In this document: positions 35,633-44,336 of the stretch, piece after piece
How the letters are laid out: each line of letters opens with the position of its first letter
Position numbering within the stretch: the stretch's first letter is position 1
Source of the DNA: Niabella sp.
GTDB lineage: Bacteria > Bacteroidota > Bacteroidia > Chitinophagales > Chitinophagaceae
NCBI RefSeq assembly: GCF_030150205.1
Contig: NZ_JASLGT010000001.1
Span: 1-64,000 of the forward strand
Length of the DNA stretch: 64,000 nucleotides
Reading direction: 5' to 3'
Position numbers and translations under genes: made by a program
The notes under the pieces: generated by a model
Told to the model about the DNA's origin: nothing
The model's input: only the letters and a program-made list of their open reading frames with translations
The model's database searches: none

Positions 35633-38557
35633 ATGAATATTTTAGACATTCAATCAACAGAATTTTTAAGACGCCATATTGGCCCGGATGAAAAAGAAAC
35701 TGCAAAAATGCTGGCACAAACCGGCCTTGGCAGTCTGGATGCACTGATGGCGCAAACGGTTCCCTCGGGAATCCGGATGCAGGAGGAGCTGAACATTCCC
35801 AAACCCATGAGTGAGAATGAATACCTGCGCCATATTAAAAACGTGTCGCTGAAAAATAAAATCTTTCATAACTATATCGGACAGGGTTATTACGGCACCA
35901 TTACACCGTCGGTGATCCTGCGCAATGTTTTTGAGAACCCGGGATGGTATACCCAATACACCCCTTACCAGGCAGAGATCTCGCAGGGACGGCTGGAAAG
36001 CTTGCTGAACTACCAGACCGTAGTTAGCGATCTTACCGCACTTCCCCTGGCCAATGCTTCCCTCCTGGATGAAGCAACAGCAGCAGCCGAAGCAATGGGT
36101 ATGTTCTTTCATCTGAAAAACCGTTCAGAGAACATTGAGAAACCGAAATTCTTTATCGATACCGAAATCTTTCCGCAAACGAAGGATGTATTGTACACCC
36201 GTGCAGAACCATTTGGTATCGAAATCGTAGAGGGCGACTATAAAACTACCGCCATCACCGAAGCTTTTTTTGGTGCCCTGGTACAATATCCCAATAATAA
36301 AGGCAGCATTGAAGATTACCGTTCTTTTATTGAAACCGTACATGCTGCAGGCGGCTATGTAGCGATGGCTACAGACCTGCTGGCATTAACGCTCTTAACG
36401 CCTCCCGGGGAACTGGGTGCAGATGTAGCAGTAGGCTCCGCTCAGCGCTTTGGGGTGCCCCTGGGTTATGGAGGTCCGCACGCGGCTTTTATGACAGCCA
36501 CCGACGAGTTCAAACGCACTATTCCCGGACGCATTATCGGTATCAGTGAAGACGCCCAGGGCAACCGTGCCTTGCGGATGGCCCTGCAAACCCGGGAGCA
36601 GCATATCAAACGCGAAAAAGCTACTTCCAATATCTGTACCGCCCAGGCCCTGCTGGCCAATATGGCGGCGATGTATGCGGTATACCACGGCCCGGAAGGC
36701 CTGAAACGCATTGCGGAACGCGTGGCGATCTATACCCAGATCGTAGGAGAAGCCATTGAAGCGCGTGGCTTTAAACTGGTAAGCAACCAGTACTTTGATA
36801 CCCTGGTAGTAGCAGTGAACAATATCGCTGCCATTGTAGAAAAAGCAGCGCAGCAAAAAATAAACCTGCGGCATATCGATCACCAGCATATCGGCATATC
36901 GCTGGATGAAACGGTTATCATCGAAGACCTTTACGACCTTATCAATTGTTTTGAAAATGATGCCGATCCGGTTTCCTTCTCGTTAAGCACTGATGAAGAA
37001 TTACGTCATATACCGGAATCGCTTTCCCGTACCTCCGCCTACCTCACACACCCGGTATTTAATACCTATCACAGCGAAAGCAAGATGATGCGGTATATCA
37101 AGTACCTGGAGAACAAAGACCTTTCATTAAACACTTCTATGATCTCCCTGGGCAGCTGCACTATGAAGCTGAATGCGGCCACGGAAATGATCCCGCTGAG
37201 CTGGGCGCACTGGGCCAATATTCACCCCTTTGCTCCTGCCAGTCAGACTGGTGGTTACAAACAGATCGTGGATGAGCTGGGCCAGTATCTCTGTGAGATC
37301 ACTGCTTTTGATGCCTGCAGCCTGCAGCCCAACAGCGGTGCACAGGGCGAGTATGCGGGTTTGTTAACTATAAAAGCATATCATGAAGCCCAGGGTAATC
37401 CCCGGCGGAATGTAATGCTGATCCCAATTTCGGCGCACGGTACCAATCCCGCATCAGCGGTAATGGCCGGCATGAAAGTGGTAGTGGTAAAAGCCCTGGA
37501 GAACGGCTATATTGATGTGGAAGACCTGAAAGCTAAGGCGGAACAATACCGCGATACCCTGTCTGGCATCATGATCACTTACCCCAGCACCTATGGTGTG
37601 TACGAAGAAACAGTAAAAGAGATCACCCGGATCATACACGAAAACGGTGGCCAGGTATATATGGACGGGGCCAATATGAATGCCCAGGTAGGACTTACAG
37701 CGCCCGGCCTCATTGGGGCAGACGTATGTCACCTTAACCTGCATAAAACCTTTGCCATTCCGCATGGCGGCGGCGGTCCCGGCATGGGCCCTATTTGTGT
37801 AAAGGAACACCTGGCGCAACATCTGCCCGGTCATGTTTCCATACACAAAGCAAAAACCATTGCGTTGAACGGCAACGGGCAAACGCCTGCAGCAGAGCCC
37901 ACCGGCACACACGCAGGCGCCGTATCAGCCGCACCTTATGGGTCGGCCTCTATCCTGCTGATCTCCTATGCCTATATCCGCATGCTGGGTGCAGGCGGAT
38001 TAAAAGCAGCAACGGAATACGCCATTTTAAATGCGAATTATATGCGTGCCCGGCTGGCGGAAGACTTTGATATTTTGTATACCAATGCCAATAACCTGTG
38101 CGCACACGAATTTATTGTAGACCTGCGCCCGTTTAAGAAAACGGCACAGGTAGAGGCCGAAGATGTAGCGAAAAGGCTGATGGATTACGGTTTTCATGCC
38201 CCAACGATGAGTTTCCCTGTTCCGGGTACTATTATGATTGAGCCTACGGAAAGTGAGGATAAAGCTGAACTTGACCGCTTTTGTGATGCGTTGCAGCAGA
38301 TCCGGAAGGAGATTCAGAAAATAGAAACCGGCGAATGGGATGTAAAAGACAACCCGTTAAAGAATGCCCCGCATACCCAGCAAACCGTTATCAGCAGCAA
38401 CTGGGCGCATAGCTATTCGAGGGAAGAAGCAGCTTATCCGCTGCCCTATGTAGCGCATAATAAGTTCTGGCCTTCCGTTGCCCGTGTAAACAATACTTTA
38501 GGCGACCGGAACCTGATCTGCACCTGCGAGCCGGTTGAGGCTTATATGGAAGCTTAA
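35633..38557 (+). CDS. gcvP: Glycine dehydrogenase (decarboxylating), P protein of the glycine cleavage system
   Basis: 974 aa single-chain P protein of normal length, covering both the N-terminal (GcvPA-like) and C-terminal (GcvPB-like) halves. The PLP-binding lysine is Lys705 in HLNLHKTFAIPHGGGGPGMGP. Other hallmarks: FLRRHIGP at the N-terminus, YTPYQAEISQGRLESLLNYQT, SLGSCTMKLNA and PNSGAQGEYAGL. It decarboxylates glycine and passes the aminomethyl group to lipoylated H protein. gcvT and gcvH are not adjacent. A strong terminator follows. Confidence 0.98.
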   Translation: MNILDIQSTEFLRRHIGPDEKETAKMLAQTGLGSLDALMAQTVPSGIRMQEELNIPKPMSENEYLRHIKNVSLKNKIFHNYIGQGYYGTITPSVILRNVFENPGWYTQYTPYQAEISQGRLESLLNYQTVVSDLTALPLANASLLDEATAAAEAMGMFFHLKNRSENIEKPKFFIDTEIFPQTKDVLYTRAEPFGIEIVEGDYKTTAITEAFFGALVQYPNNKGSIEDYRSFIETVHAAGGYVAMATDLLALTLLTPPGELGADVAVGSAQRFGVPLGYGGPHAAFMTATDEFKRTIPGRIIGISEDAQGNRALRMALQTREQHIKREKATSNICTAQALLANMAAMYAVYHGPEGLKRIAERVAIYTQIVGEAIEARGFKLVSNQYFDTLVVAVNNIAAIVEKAAQQKINLRHIDHQHIGISLDETVIIEDLYDLINCFENDADPVSFSLSTDEELRHIPESLSRTSAYLTHPVFNTYHSESKMMRYIKYLENKDLSLNTSMISLGSCTMKLNAATEMIPLSWAHWANIHPFAPASQTGGYKQIVDELGQYLCEITAFDACSLQPNSGAQGEYAGLLTIKAYHEAQGNPRRNVMLIPISAHGTNPASAVMAGMKVVVVKALENGYIDVEDLKAKAEQYRDTLSGIMITYPSTYGVYEETVKEITRIIHENGGQVYMDGANMNAQVGLTAPGLIGADVCHLNLHKTFAIPHGGGGPGMGPICVKEHLAQHLPGHVSIHKAKTIALNGNGQTPAAEPTGTHAGAVSAAPYGSASILLISYAYIRMLGAGGLKAATEYAILNANYMRARLAEDFDILYTNANNLCAHEFIVDLRPFKKTAQVEAEDVAKRLMDYGFHAPTMSFPVPGTIMIEPTESEDKAELDRFCDALQQIRKEIQKIETGEWDVKDNPLKNAPHTQQTVISSNWAHSYSREEAAYPLPYVAHNKFWPSVARVNNTLGDRNLICTCEPVEAYMEA

Positions 38558-38580
38558 GACAGTTAACATCCGATATATAA

Positions 38581-38616
38581 GGGCTGTTTCAAAAATATTT
38601 GAGACAGCCCTTTTTT
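38581..38616 (+). terminator. Rho-independent terminator of gcvP
   Basis: GGGCTGTTTCA (38581-38591) pairs with TGAGACAGCCC (38600-38610) with one G-T pair, followed by TTTTTT. It lies 23 nt after the gcvP stop. Confidence 0.9.
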
Positions 38617-38619
38617 GTT

Positions 38620-38990
38620 GCGTGTTTGGTGTTCGCCACAAAGGTCCTAAGACACAAAGATGCACCAGGGTCAGGTACCTCTTAGTGTTGCTTTGGGGCT
38701 TCCCGTATTCTTTGCGTTTAAATGTTTACCGCAGACAGCAGAGATAACAGAGCGTCCAATATAACCCAACCTCTCCGCGAATCACTGCGTCCCCGCGTCT
38801 CCGCGGTTTTTATTTCACGCAACGGCGCAATGGAGCAACGACGCGGCGTTTGAAATCTTCGCCACAAATCCACTAAAGCTCGAAGATGCACTAAGGTTAA
38901 GTTCCTCTTTGTGTTTCTTTGTGTCTTTCGGTCTTTGTGGTTCTTATTTCACGCGGCGCGATGGAGCAACGGCGCGGAGGAATGCTGTAT
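38620..38990. repeat. Dispersed repeat block related to the 100-bp tandem repeat
   Basis: Two related modules follow each other. GCCACAAAGGTCCTAAGACA and GCCACAAATCCACTAAAGCT begin similar sections, each continuing GAAGATGCAC or AAAGATGCAC and a CCTCTT-TGTG segment; both are followed by TATTTCACGC and ATGGAGCAACG. The core TTTGTGTTTCTTTGTGTCTT (from about 38909) is the reverse complement of the core of the repeat at 201-720. A further sequence with alternating CTGCGGGA/CTGCGGAAA runs to about 39075. The whole gap 38617-39156 is non-coding. Confidence 0.75.
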
Positions 38991-39156
38991 TACCTATAAA
39001 ACCGGCCTTCTGCGAAAATCTGCGGAAACAATCCGCGTAAATCTGCGGGAGCAACCTACCCAAATCTGCGGGAAACAACTCCTACAGAACAAAAAGAAAT
39101 CGCAAAAGCCCCATTTCAGGAACAGGGCTTCTACGATAAAAACAATTAAAAAATTC

Positions 39157-39786
39157 CTATTTCTTTTTTGCCGGCTTGGGGGCAATCATTGCCAACATAC
39201 GGCGCCCTTCCAGCTTGGGCAGGTTCTCCAGGGTTCCGAAATCAGCCAGTCGCTCAGCAAATTTCAGCAGCAATAACTGACCGCGGTCCTGAAACTGGAT
39301 GGCCCTTCCTTTAAACTGCACATATGCCTTTACCTTATTGCCATCCTTCAAAAATCCTTCGGCATGTTTTGCCTTAAAATCAAAGTCATGCTCGTCCGTA
39401 TTAGGGGTAAAGCGGATCTCCTTGATTTCGGTAGCCTTGCTCTTGGCTTTCAGTTCTTTATCCTTCTTCTTCTTATCGTATAAAAACTTGTTATAGTCAA
39501 TGATACGGCAAACAGGAGGATCAACCTTGGGAGAGATCTCCACCAGGTCCAGTTCCTGATCCTGGGCCATTTTCAGGGCTTCCTGGGTTGTATAAATTCC
39601 CTGCTCTACATTGTCTCCAACGAGTCTTACCTGTGGAACGCGAATAAATTGATTGATGCGGTGTTCAGCTTCCTTCTGCGGTTGAAACCGTCCTTTAAAG
39701 AAGCCTTTAGGCCTGTTGCTGTTATTGCCCCCCGGCCGGAATCCCGTGCCAGGCGGTCTGTAGGCTGGTTTTTGTGGTACTGCCAT
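39157..39786 (-). CDS. infC: Translation initiation factor IF-3
   Basis: 209 aa. N-terminal IF-3 domain INQFIRVPQVRLVGDNVEQGIYTTQEALKMAQDQELDLVEISPKVDPPVCRIIDYNKFLYDKKKK; C-terminal domain KEIRFTPNTDEHDFDFKAKHAEGFLKDGNKVKAYVQFKGRAI. About 45 extra residues rich in Pro, Gly, Asn and Arg precede the domain. It keeps free 30S subunits apart and checks initiator tRNA. The start is ATG, not the rare AUU known from E. coli. The usual neighbours thrS, rpmI and rplT are absent: era lies upstream and repeats downstream. Confidence 0.97.
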   Translation of the reverse strand: MAVPQKPAYRPPGTGFRPGGNNSNRPKGFFKGRFQPQKEAEHRINQFIRVPQVRLVGDNVEQGIYTTQEALKMAQDQELDLVEISPKVDPPVCRIIDYNKFLYDKKKKDKELKAKSKATEIKEIRFTPNTDEHDFDFKAKHAEGFLKDGNKVKAYVQFKGRAIQFQDRGQLLLLKFAERLADFGTLENLPKLEGRRMLAMIAPKPAKKK

Positions 39787-39950
39787 TTAACTTTTTAAAT
39801 TCTCCCCGCTGCTCCGCCCGTGAAGCAACGCAAATTTTATGTTTCAAATGAGCCTTACGGGCAAGGCGAAAAAATATTTAATAACAAATATGATGAAATA
39901 TTGTCAGTCCTGCAATTTTATTTTTTTGTTTTTTTTAACCTTTGACCGGA

Positions 39951-40823
39951 TCATGAGCCATACCCATACTCTTTCAGGTACAGTTCATTGTCGCGCCATT
40001 TGGGTTTTACCTTTATAAATAACTCCAGGAACACTTTTTGGTTCAAAAATGCTTCAATATCCTTGCGGGCGGCGGTGCCGATCTTCTTTACCATCCCTCC
40101 TTTTTCGCCGATCAGGATCGCTTTTTGAGTTTCCCGGTGTACGATAATATCCGCAACAATCTTTACCAGGGTCTGCTTTTCCTTAAATTCCCTGATCAAA
40201 ACGGCCGTGTGGTAGGGAATTTCATCCTGGGCTACCTCGTAGATCTTTTCGCGGATCAGCTCGCTCACAAAAAACTTTGTGGGCAGGTCGCTGATATCGT
40301 CCGAATCGTAAAACGGCTCCCCTTCCGGCAACAATTCCACGATGGGTTGAATAAACTGGTCGATGCCCGCCCCCTTAAGTGCAGAGATGGCCACCACCTT
40401 TTTACAATAAGGTTTTGCCTTAAAATAATCTATGCAGGCCGCTGTTTTTTCAGCAGGCGCACGATCTATTTTATTGACTACCAGCACACAAGGAACCCTA
40501 AGTTTGAGTTTGGAAAAGATCTGGTCACTTTCCTCCCAGTTATCGTTTACATCTACGATCAGCAAGGCCACATCCGCGTCTTCCAGGGCACTTTTAACCG
40601 ATTGCATCATTTTTTCATGCAATTTGTACTTCGGTTCAATAATGCCGGGAGTATCGGAGAAAATGATCTGGTAATCCGGTTCTGTCAGGATCGCTTTAAT
40701 GCGATGCCGGGTGGTTTGCACTTTAGATGAAACAATCGCCAGTTTTTCTCCCATCAATGCATTCAGCAAGGTACTTTTTCCCGCATTGGGCTTTCCAAAT
40801 ATGTTTACAAAACCGGATTTCAT
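39951..40823 (-). CDS. era: GTPase Era (16S rRNA maturation)
   Basis: 290 aa. Ras-like domain with P-loop GKPNAGKST (residues 10-18), switch II FSDTPGII and NKID specificity motif (VVNKIDRAP). C-terminal KH domain with IVADIIVHRETQKAILIGEKGGMVKKIGTAARKDIEAFL. Era binds the 3' end of 16S rRNA in 30S assembly. Same strand as infC, 164 bp upstream of it. Confidence 0.97.
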   Translation of the reverse strand: MKSGFVNIFGKPNAGKSTLLNALMGEKLAIVSSKVQTTRHRIKAILTEPDYQIIFSDTPGIIEPKYKLHEKMMQSVKSALEDADVALLIVDVNDNWEESDQIFSKLKLRVPCVLVVNKIDRAPAEKTAACIDYFKAKPYCKKVVAISALKGAGIDQFIQPIVELLPEGEPFYDSDDISDLPTKFFVSELIREKIYEVAQDEIPYHTAVLIREFKEKQTLVKIVADIIVHRETQKAILIGEKGGMVKKIGTAARKDIEAFLNQKVFLELFIKVKPKWRDNELYLKEYGYGS

Positions 40824-40828
40824 GCCTG

Positions 40829-40836
40829 CAAAAATA
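40829..40836 (-). promoter_or_regulatory. -7 element immediately before era
   Basis: Reads TATTTTTG on the minus strand, an exact TAnnTTTG, only 5 nt before the era ATG. If used, the transcript would be leaderless or nearly so. No -33 partner is evident. Confidence 0.4.
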
Positions 40837-40995
40837 ACTTAAAAGCAGCCACAGAGATACGAAGGCGCCGAATAAAGTTTGCATGCATAAGCCTCCAACC
40901 GTCCGCCTGGCCAACGAACTGTTAATTATCATTTTAATAAGCATATATTGGCCGATCGGTTTTTACCTTTAACAGGATCTAAATCTGCTGCATTT

Positions 40996-41598
40996 ATGAA
41001 AAGGCAACTATTATTGCTGTTTCTGACTACCGGTACTACAGCCCTGTTAACAGCGCAGACCACCATTTCAAACTCCGATGGCAGCTATTCCCTGTTTTAT
41101 TACAGCCCTTATGGCTCTACAATCATTTATCCGGATGGTAGTCACGCACGTTGGATTGACTATGATTCCACCAGTTCGATCCTTGTGTATGCCGATTTTT
41201 CTTTTAGCCGTTTTTTTTACAGTGGTTCCACCACAACCATTGTGCATTCCGATTGGTCCTATTCCATCCTCCATAATGATGAGCCGGTGCCGGCGCCGGA
41301 CACGCTTCCTCCCTATGACACGGCGTTTTCGGACAAAAGCGCCGGTTCTGTAAAAAATACCACCGGCGATAGCTACATACTATTGAGCGATGATTCGATC
41401 GTAAAACCCGATCCCCGGGAAGCGCAGTACATTCTTCTGAATAACCTCATAGACAGCACCACCATGCGTAGCCGGCCTTTAGTTCCGGAAGAGCAATCCC
41501 CGGTTCCGGCGGAAAACCAGGCACCCCCCAATAAACCGGCGCCCTTGCCGGCCGGTAATAAACAGGAGGAACCGGCAATAAAGCACGGTCATTTGTAA
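40996..41598 (+). CDS. Secreted protein with four 19-20-residue repeats; function unknown
   Basis: 200 aa from the ATG at 40996 (MKRQLLLLFLTTGTTALLTAQ, a clear signal peptide); the upstream ATG at 40948 adds 16 residues that would bury the signal. Mature residues 22-95 hold four short repeats with the skeleton I/L-x3-D-x-S-x-S/A and many Tyr/Phe/Ser, with Asp at 28, 47, 67 and 86. The C-terminal third is low-complexity and rich in Pro, Asn and Gln. I do not recognise the family. It lies upstream of the chromate cluster but is separated from it by a hairpin. Confidence 0.75.
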   Translation: MKRQLLLLFLTTGTTALLTAQTTISNSDGSYSLFYYSPYGSTIIYPDGSHARWIDYDSTSSILVYADFSFSRFFYSGSTTTIVHSDWSYSILHNDEPVPAPDTLPPYDTAFSDKSAGSVKNTTGDSYILLSDDSIVKPDPREAQYILLNNLIDSTTMRSRPLVPEEQSPVPAENQAPPNKPAPLPAGNKQEEPAIKHGHL

Positions 41599-41638
41599 CA
41601 GGGCACACAGGATCTTTATTTGGCGTATTTTCTTAAAC

Positions 41639-41662
41639 ATATCCCGGGCAATGCCCGGATAT
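41639..41662 (+). other. Hairpin between the repeat protein and the ChrB-AraC gene
   Basis: ATATCCCGGGC (41639-41649) pairs with GCCCGGATAT (41653-41662) apart from one bulged C. No T-run follows, so it is a weak terminator at best; it lies 33 nt before the regulator ATG and could also be an operator. Confidence 0.45.
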
Positions 41663-41694
41663 ACGTTACTTTACATAATTATTCGCCTTAATTC

Positions 41695-42564
41695 ATGAAA
41701 TGGATCACAAGAGAACGGCCTAAAATAGACAGGATCGCCTGCCCCTGGCTGATCAGACGATTTATTGATAAAGACGCTGAATTTTTCTACGCCCCATTTG
41801 GTGAAGTGGAGCAGCAGGCCGCTGCTTTGGGAGCCATCCCCTATGATATACCCGGAGTGGAGTTTACGCATTATGCAGATGAATGCACCTTCGACTACTT
41901 CATCAAAAAGTATGCGATCAGGGATCCCGCCGTGCAGATCATTGCGGGTATCGTACGCGGCGCAGACACAGACCGGCACGACATTGCAAAAGAAGCAGCG
42001 GGATTATGGGCCATCTCGGCCGGCCTGGCCTATAATATTAAAGAAGACCTCCGGTTGCTGGAAGCCGGGATGGTCCTTTATGACGCATTATATAGCTGGG
42101 CGGCTAATCTTTATAAACAAAAGCACCTGCAAAACAGTCCCTTTGAGAACCTGTTACACGCTGTTTATTTAAAATTTCTAAAAGAAAAAAAACCTGGGAA
42201 GGCCCAGACCCCGGCATGGGTAGAAGAACTTAAACATATGATCCAGGATCAGGTAGACATGCAGTTCAGCCTTGATCTGAAGAAAATAGCTGCCGAACTG
42301 GAGCTGAACCCCTCCTATGTGTCCAGAACGTTTTCAAAACATTTTGACGACCTGAATTTTGGTGAGTACGTTCGCAAAGTGCGGATTGAAAAAGCGATCC
42401 ATCTTATTCAAACCACCAGCTATTCCCTCACAGAAATAGCCTACCTCACCGGTTTTTCCGATCAAAGCCATTTTACCCGGATCTTTAAAAAAAGTACCGG
42501 GAAAAATCCCTCATCTTACAGAAAAAAGATCGCTGAAGGTAAGCAGCGTTCAAAAGGTAATTAA
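41695..42564 (+). CDS. ChrB-domain protein fused to an AraC-type HTH (chromate-responsive regulator)
   Basis: 289 aa. Residues about 1-135 match the ChrB chromate-resistance domain (WITRERPKIDRIACPWLIRRFIDKDAEFFYAP, then GVEFTHYADECTFDYFIKKY and IIAGIVRGADTD). Residues about 195-282 form an AraC HTH with two helix-turn-helix units (FSLDLKKIAAELELNPSYVSRTFSKHF and SLTEIAYLTGFSDQSHFTRIFKKSTGKNPSSYR). Classical ChrB regulators do not carry an AraC domain. It heads a four-gene plus-strand cluster with chrA, so it probably senses chromate or related stress and controls it. Confidence 0.88.
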   Translation: MKWITRERPKIDRIACPWLIRRFIDKDAEFFYAPFGEVEQQAAALGAIPYDIPGVEFTHYADECTFDYFIKKYAIRDPAVQIIAGIVRGADTDRHDIAKEAAGLWAISAGLAYNIKEDLRLLEAGMVLYDALYSWAANLYKQKHLQNSPFENLLHAVYLKFLKEKKPGKAQTPAWVEELKHMIQDQVDMQFSLDLKKIAAELELNPSYVSRTFSKHFDDLNFGEYVRKVRIEKAIHLIQTTSYSLTEIAYLTGFSDQSHFTRIFKKSTGKNPSSYRKKIAEGKQRSKGN

Positions 42565-42622
42565 TGTTCTATTTCTCTCAAACCCTGCCTTCTAAATTCG
42601 CAGTTCAACAATGCGATGAAGT

Positions 42623-43123
42623 ATGCAATTTAGAATATGGGCCATAATAGCCTTTACGCTTATTTCCGGCACACCGTTATTTTCACAGGACACCTATCCT
42701 AAAATAACCGCCTATACCAGTGTGCTACACCCCCTGATTACCATCAATCATAAAGAAGCAGTTCCCAACTTCAGGGATTACTATCTCGTTATTTTTCCCT
42801 CCGGTATCAATATCTGGAAAAATTCAAAAATGGCCTTTTCGGTTGAATTTGCGCCCTCCATAAAAGTTGAAAAAGGCATGAGTAAAATGAGCAACTTTTT
42901 ATTTCATCCGGGTATACTGATAGCCCTGGGAAAAGGATTCACATTTGCCGGCAGGGCCGCCTTTGAAACATCGGGAAGATATGGGTTTACGCCCGTGTTT
43001 GGCAAAACGGTCATTAAGAAAAAGAAGCATGGCTTTTACGTGGCTACACCCTTTCCTGTACGATTCGGAAATGATCAGCCGGCCTCCTTTACCGCTGGTC
43101 TGCAATTGGGCATATCATTTTAA
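42623..43123 (+). CDS. Putative outer-membrane beta-barrel protein in the chromate cluster
   Basis: 166 aa. Signal peptide (cleavage near PLFSQ). The mature part alternates polar and hydrophobic residues as in small barrels (KITAYTSVLHPLITINHK, FRDYYLVIFPSGINIWK, SFTAGLQLGISF with aromatic C-terminus). I do not recognise a named family. Only 11 nt before chrA and 58 nt after the regulator, so it is in the same operon; it might help move chromate or another oxyanion across the outer membrane (inference). Confidence 0.7.
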   Translation: MQFRIWAIIAFTLISGTPLFSQDTYPKITAYTSVLHPLITINHKEAVPNFRDYYLVIFPSGINIWKNSKMAFSVEFAPSIKVEKGMSKMSNFLFHPGILIALGKGFTFAGRAAFETSGRYGFTPVFGKTVIKKKKHGFYVATPFPVRFGNDQPASFTAGLQLGISF

Positions 43124-43134
43124 AACTGGGATAT

Positions 43135-44283
43135 ATGAATCAACAGGCACCTTATAAATTAAAAGATCTTGTACTTTATTTTTTAAAATTAGGCACCGCC
43201 GGGTTTGGCGGTCCGGTTGCATTGGCAGGTTATATGCATCGCGATCTTGTTGAAGAAAAACGCTGGGTTTCGGAAGCCGATTATAAAGAAGGTCTTGCCC
43301 TTGCCCAGCTGGCTCCCGGGCCGCTGGCAGCACAATTGGGTATTTACATGGGTTATGTTCATTACCGGGTATTGGGCGCCACGCTGGTTGGGATCGCATT
43401 TGTACTGCCCTCTTTTTTGATGGTGCTGCTATTGGGATATTTTTATGTTCAGAATGGCGGGCTTCCCTGGATGCAGGCGGCCTTTTACGGTATTGGAGCA
43501 GCCGTTATCGGTATCATAACCATGAGCTCCTATAAACTGATCTCCAAAACCATTAAAAGGGATCTCTTGTTATGGAGCATTTTCGGCATATCTGCTGTCA
43601 TAACCGTATTAAGAGAAGAAGAAAATCTTTGGCTGATGTTAGCCGCAGGTGTGCTTGTATGGTTTACAAAAGCCCCGCCCGGGTCTGTTAAAAGGATAAA
43701 GAAGGCCATGCTACCTGCAGCAGTATTACAGGTTACCGGCAATGTGGCAGCCAACAGCAAACTCACTTCCATGGCCTGGTTTTTTCTCAAAGCCGGGGCA
43801 TTTGTATTTGGAAGCGGCCTGGCAATTGTTCCTTTTTTATATGGCGGCGTTGTAAAAGAGTATCAGTGGCTCACCAACAACCAGTTTATGGATGCAGTAG
43901 CCGTAGCAATGATTACACCGGGCCCTGTGGTGATCACCGTGGGTTTTATAGGGTATCTTACAGCGGGCATCAACGGGGCCTGCGTGGCGGCTTTGGCCAC
44001 CTTTCTTCCCTGTTATTTTTTTACCATATTACCAGCGCCTTACTTTAAAAAGTATGGAAAGCGCCCGGGTATCCAGGCATTTGTAGAGGGTGTAACGGTG
44101 GCAGCTATCGGAGCTATTGCAGGAGCCGTAATTGTTCTGGCGAAACGGCAATTGACAGATCTCACATCCGTTCTTATAGCAATTGTTGTAATTTTGCTAT
44201 TGATCCGGTTTAAAAAATTACCAGAACCACTGATCATATTGGGAGCCGCAGTGGCAGGATTGATGATCAGGTATTGGAGCTGA
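43135..44283 (+). CDS. chrA: Chromate efflux transporter ChrA
   Basis: 382 aa with two homologous CHR halves. Each half holds the family signature: FGGPVALAGYMHRDLVEEKRW with ALAQLAPGPLAAQLGIYMG in the first, and FGSGLAIVPFLYGGVVKEYQWL with AVAMITPGPVVITVGFIGY in the second. About ten membrane helices. ChrA exports chromate driven by the proton motive force. Third gene of the ChrB/AraC operon. Confidence 0.95.
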   Translation: MNQQAPYKLKDLVLYFLKLGTAGFGGPVALAGYMHRDLVEEKRWVSEADYKEGLALAQLAPGPLAAQLGIYMGYVHYRVLGATLVGIAFVLPSFLMVLLLGYFYVQNGGLPWMQAAFYGIGAAVIGIITMSSYKLISKTIKRDLLLWSIFGISAVITVLREEENLWLMLAAGVLVWFTKAPPGSVKRIKKAMLPAAVLQVTGNVAANSKLTSMAWFFLKAGAFVFGSGLAIVPFLYGGVVKEYQWLTNNQFMDAVAVAMITPGPVVITVGFIGYLTAGINGACVAALATFLPCYFFTILPAPYFKKYGKRPGIQAFVEGVTVAAIGAIAGAVIVLAKRQLTDLTSVLIAIVVILLLIRFKKLPEPLIILGAAVAGLMIRYWS

Positions 44284-44336
44284 CAAGTTACTCCCACATA
44301 GTACTAAATTGCATCTCGTTTTAAAATCCTATACGC

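Noticed and set aside
38535..39276. Open frames of 60-121 codons after gcvP on both strands
   Set aside because: They lie in dispersed repeats and across the gcvP terminator, and no protein family is recognisable.
40948..40995. Upstream ATG for the secreted repeat protein
   Set aside because: Using it would add 16 polar residues before an otherwise perfect signal peptide starting at 40996.
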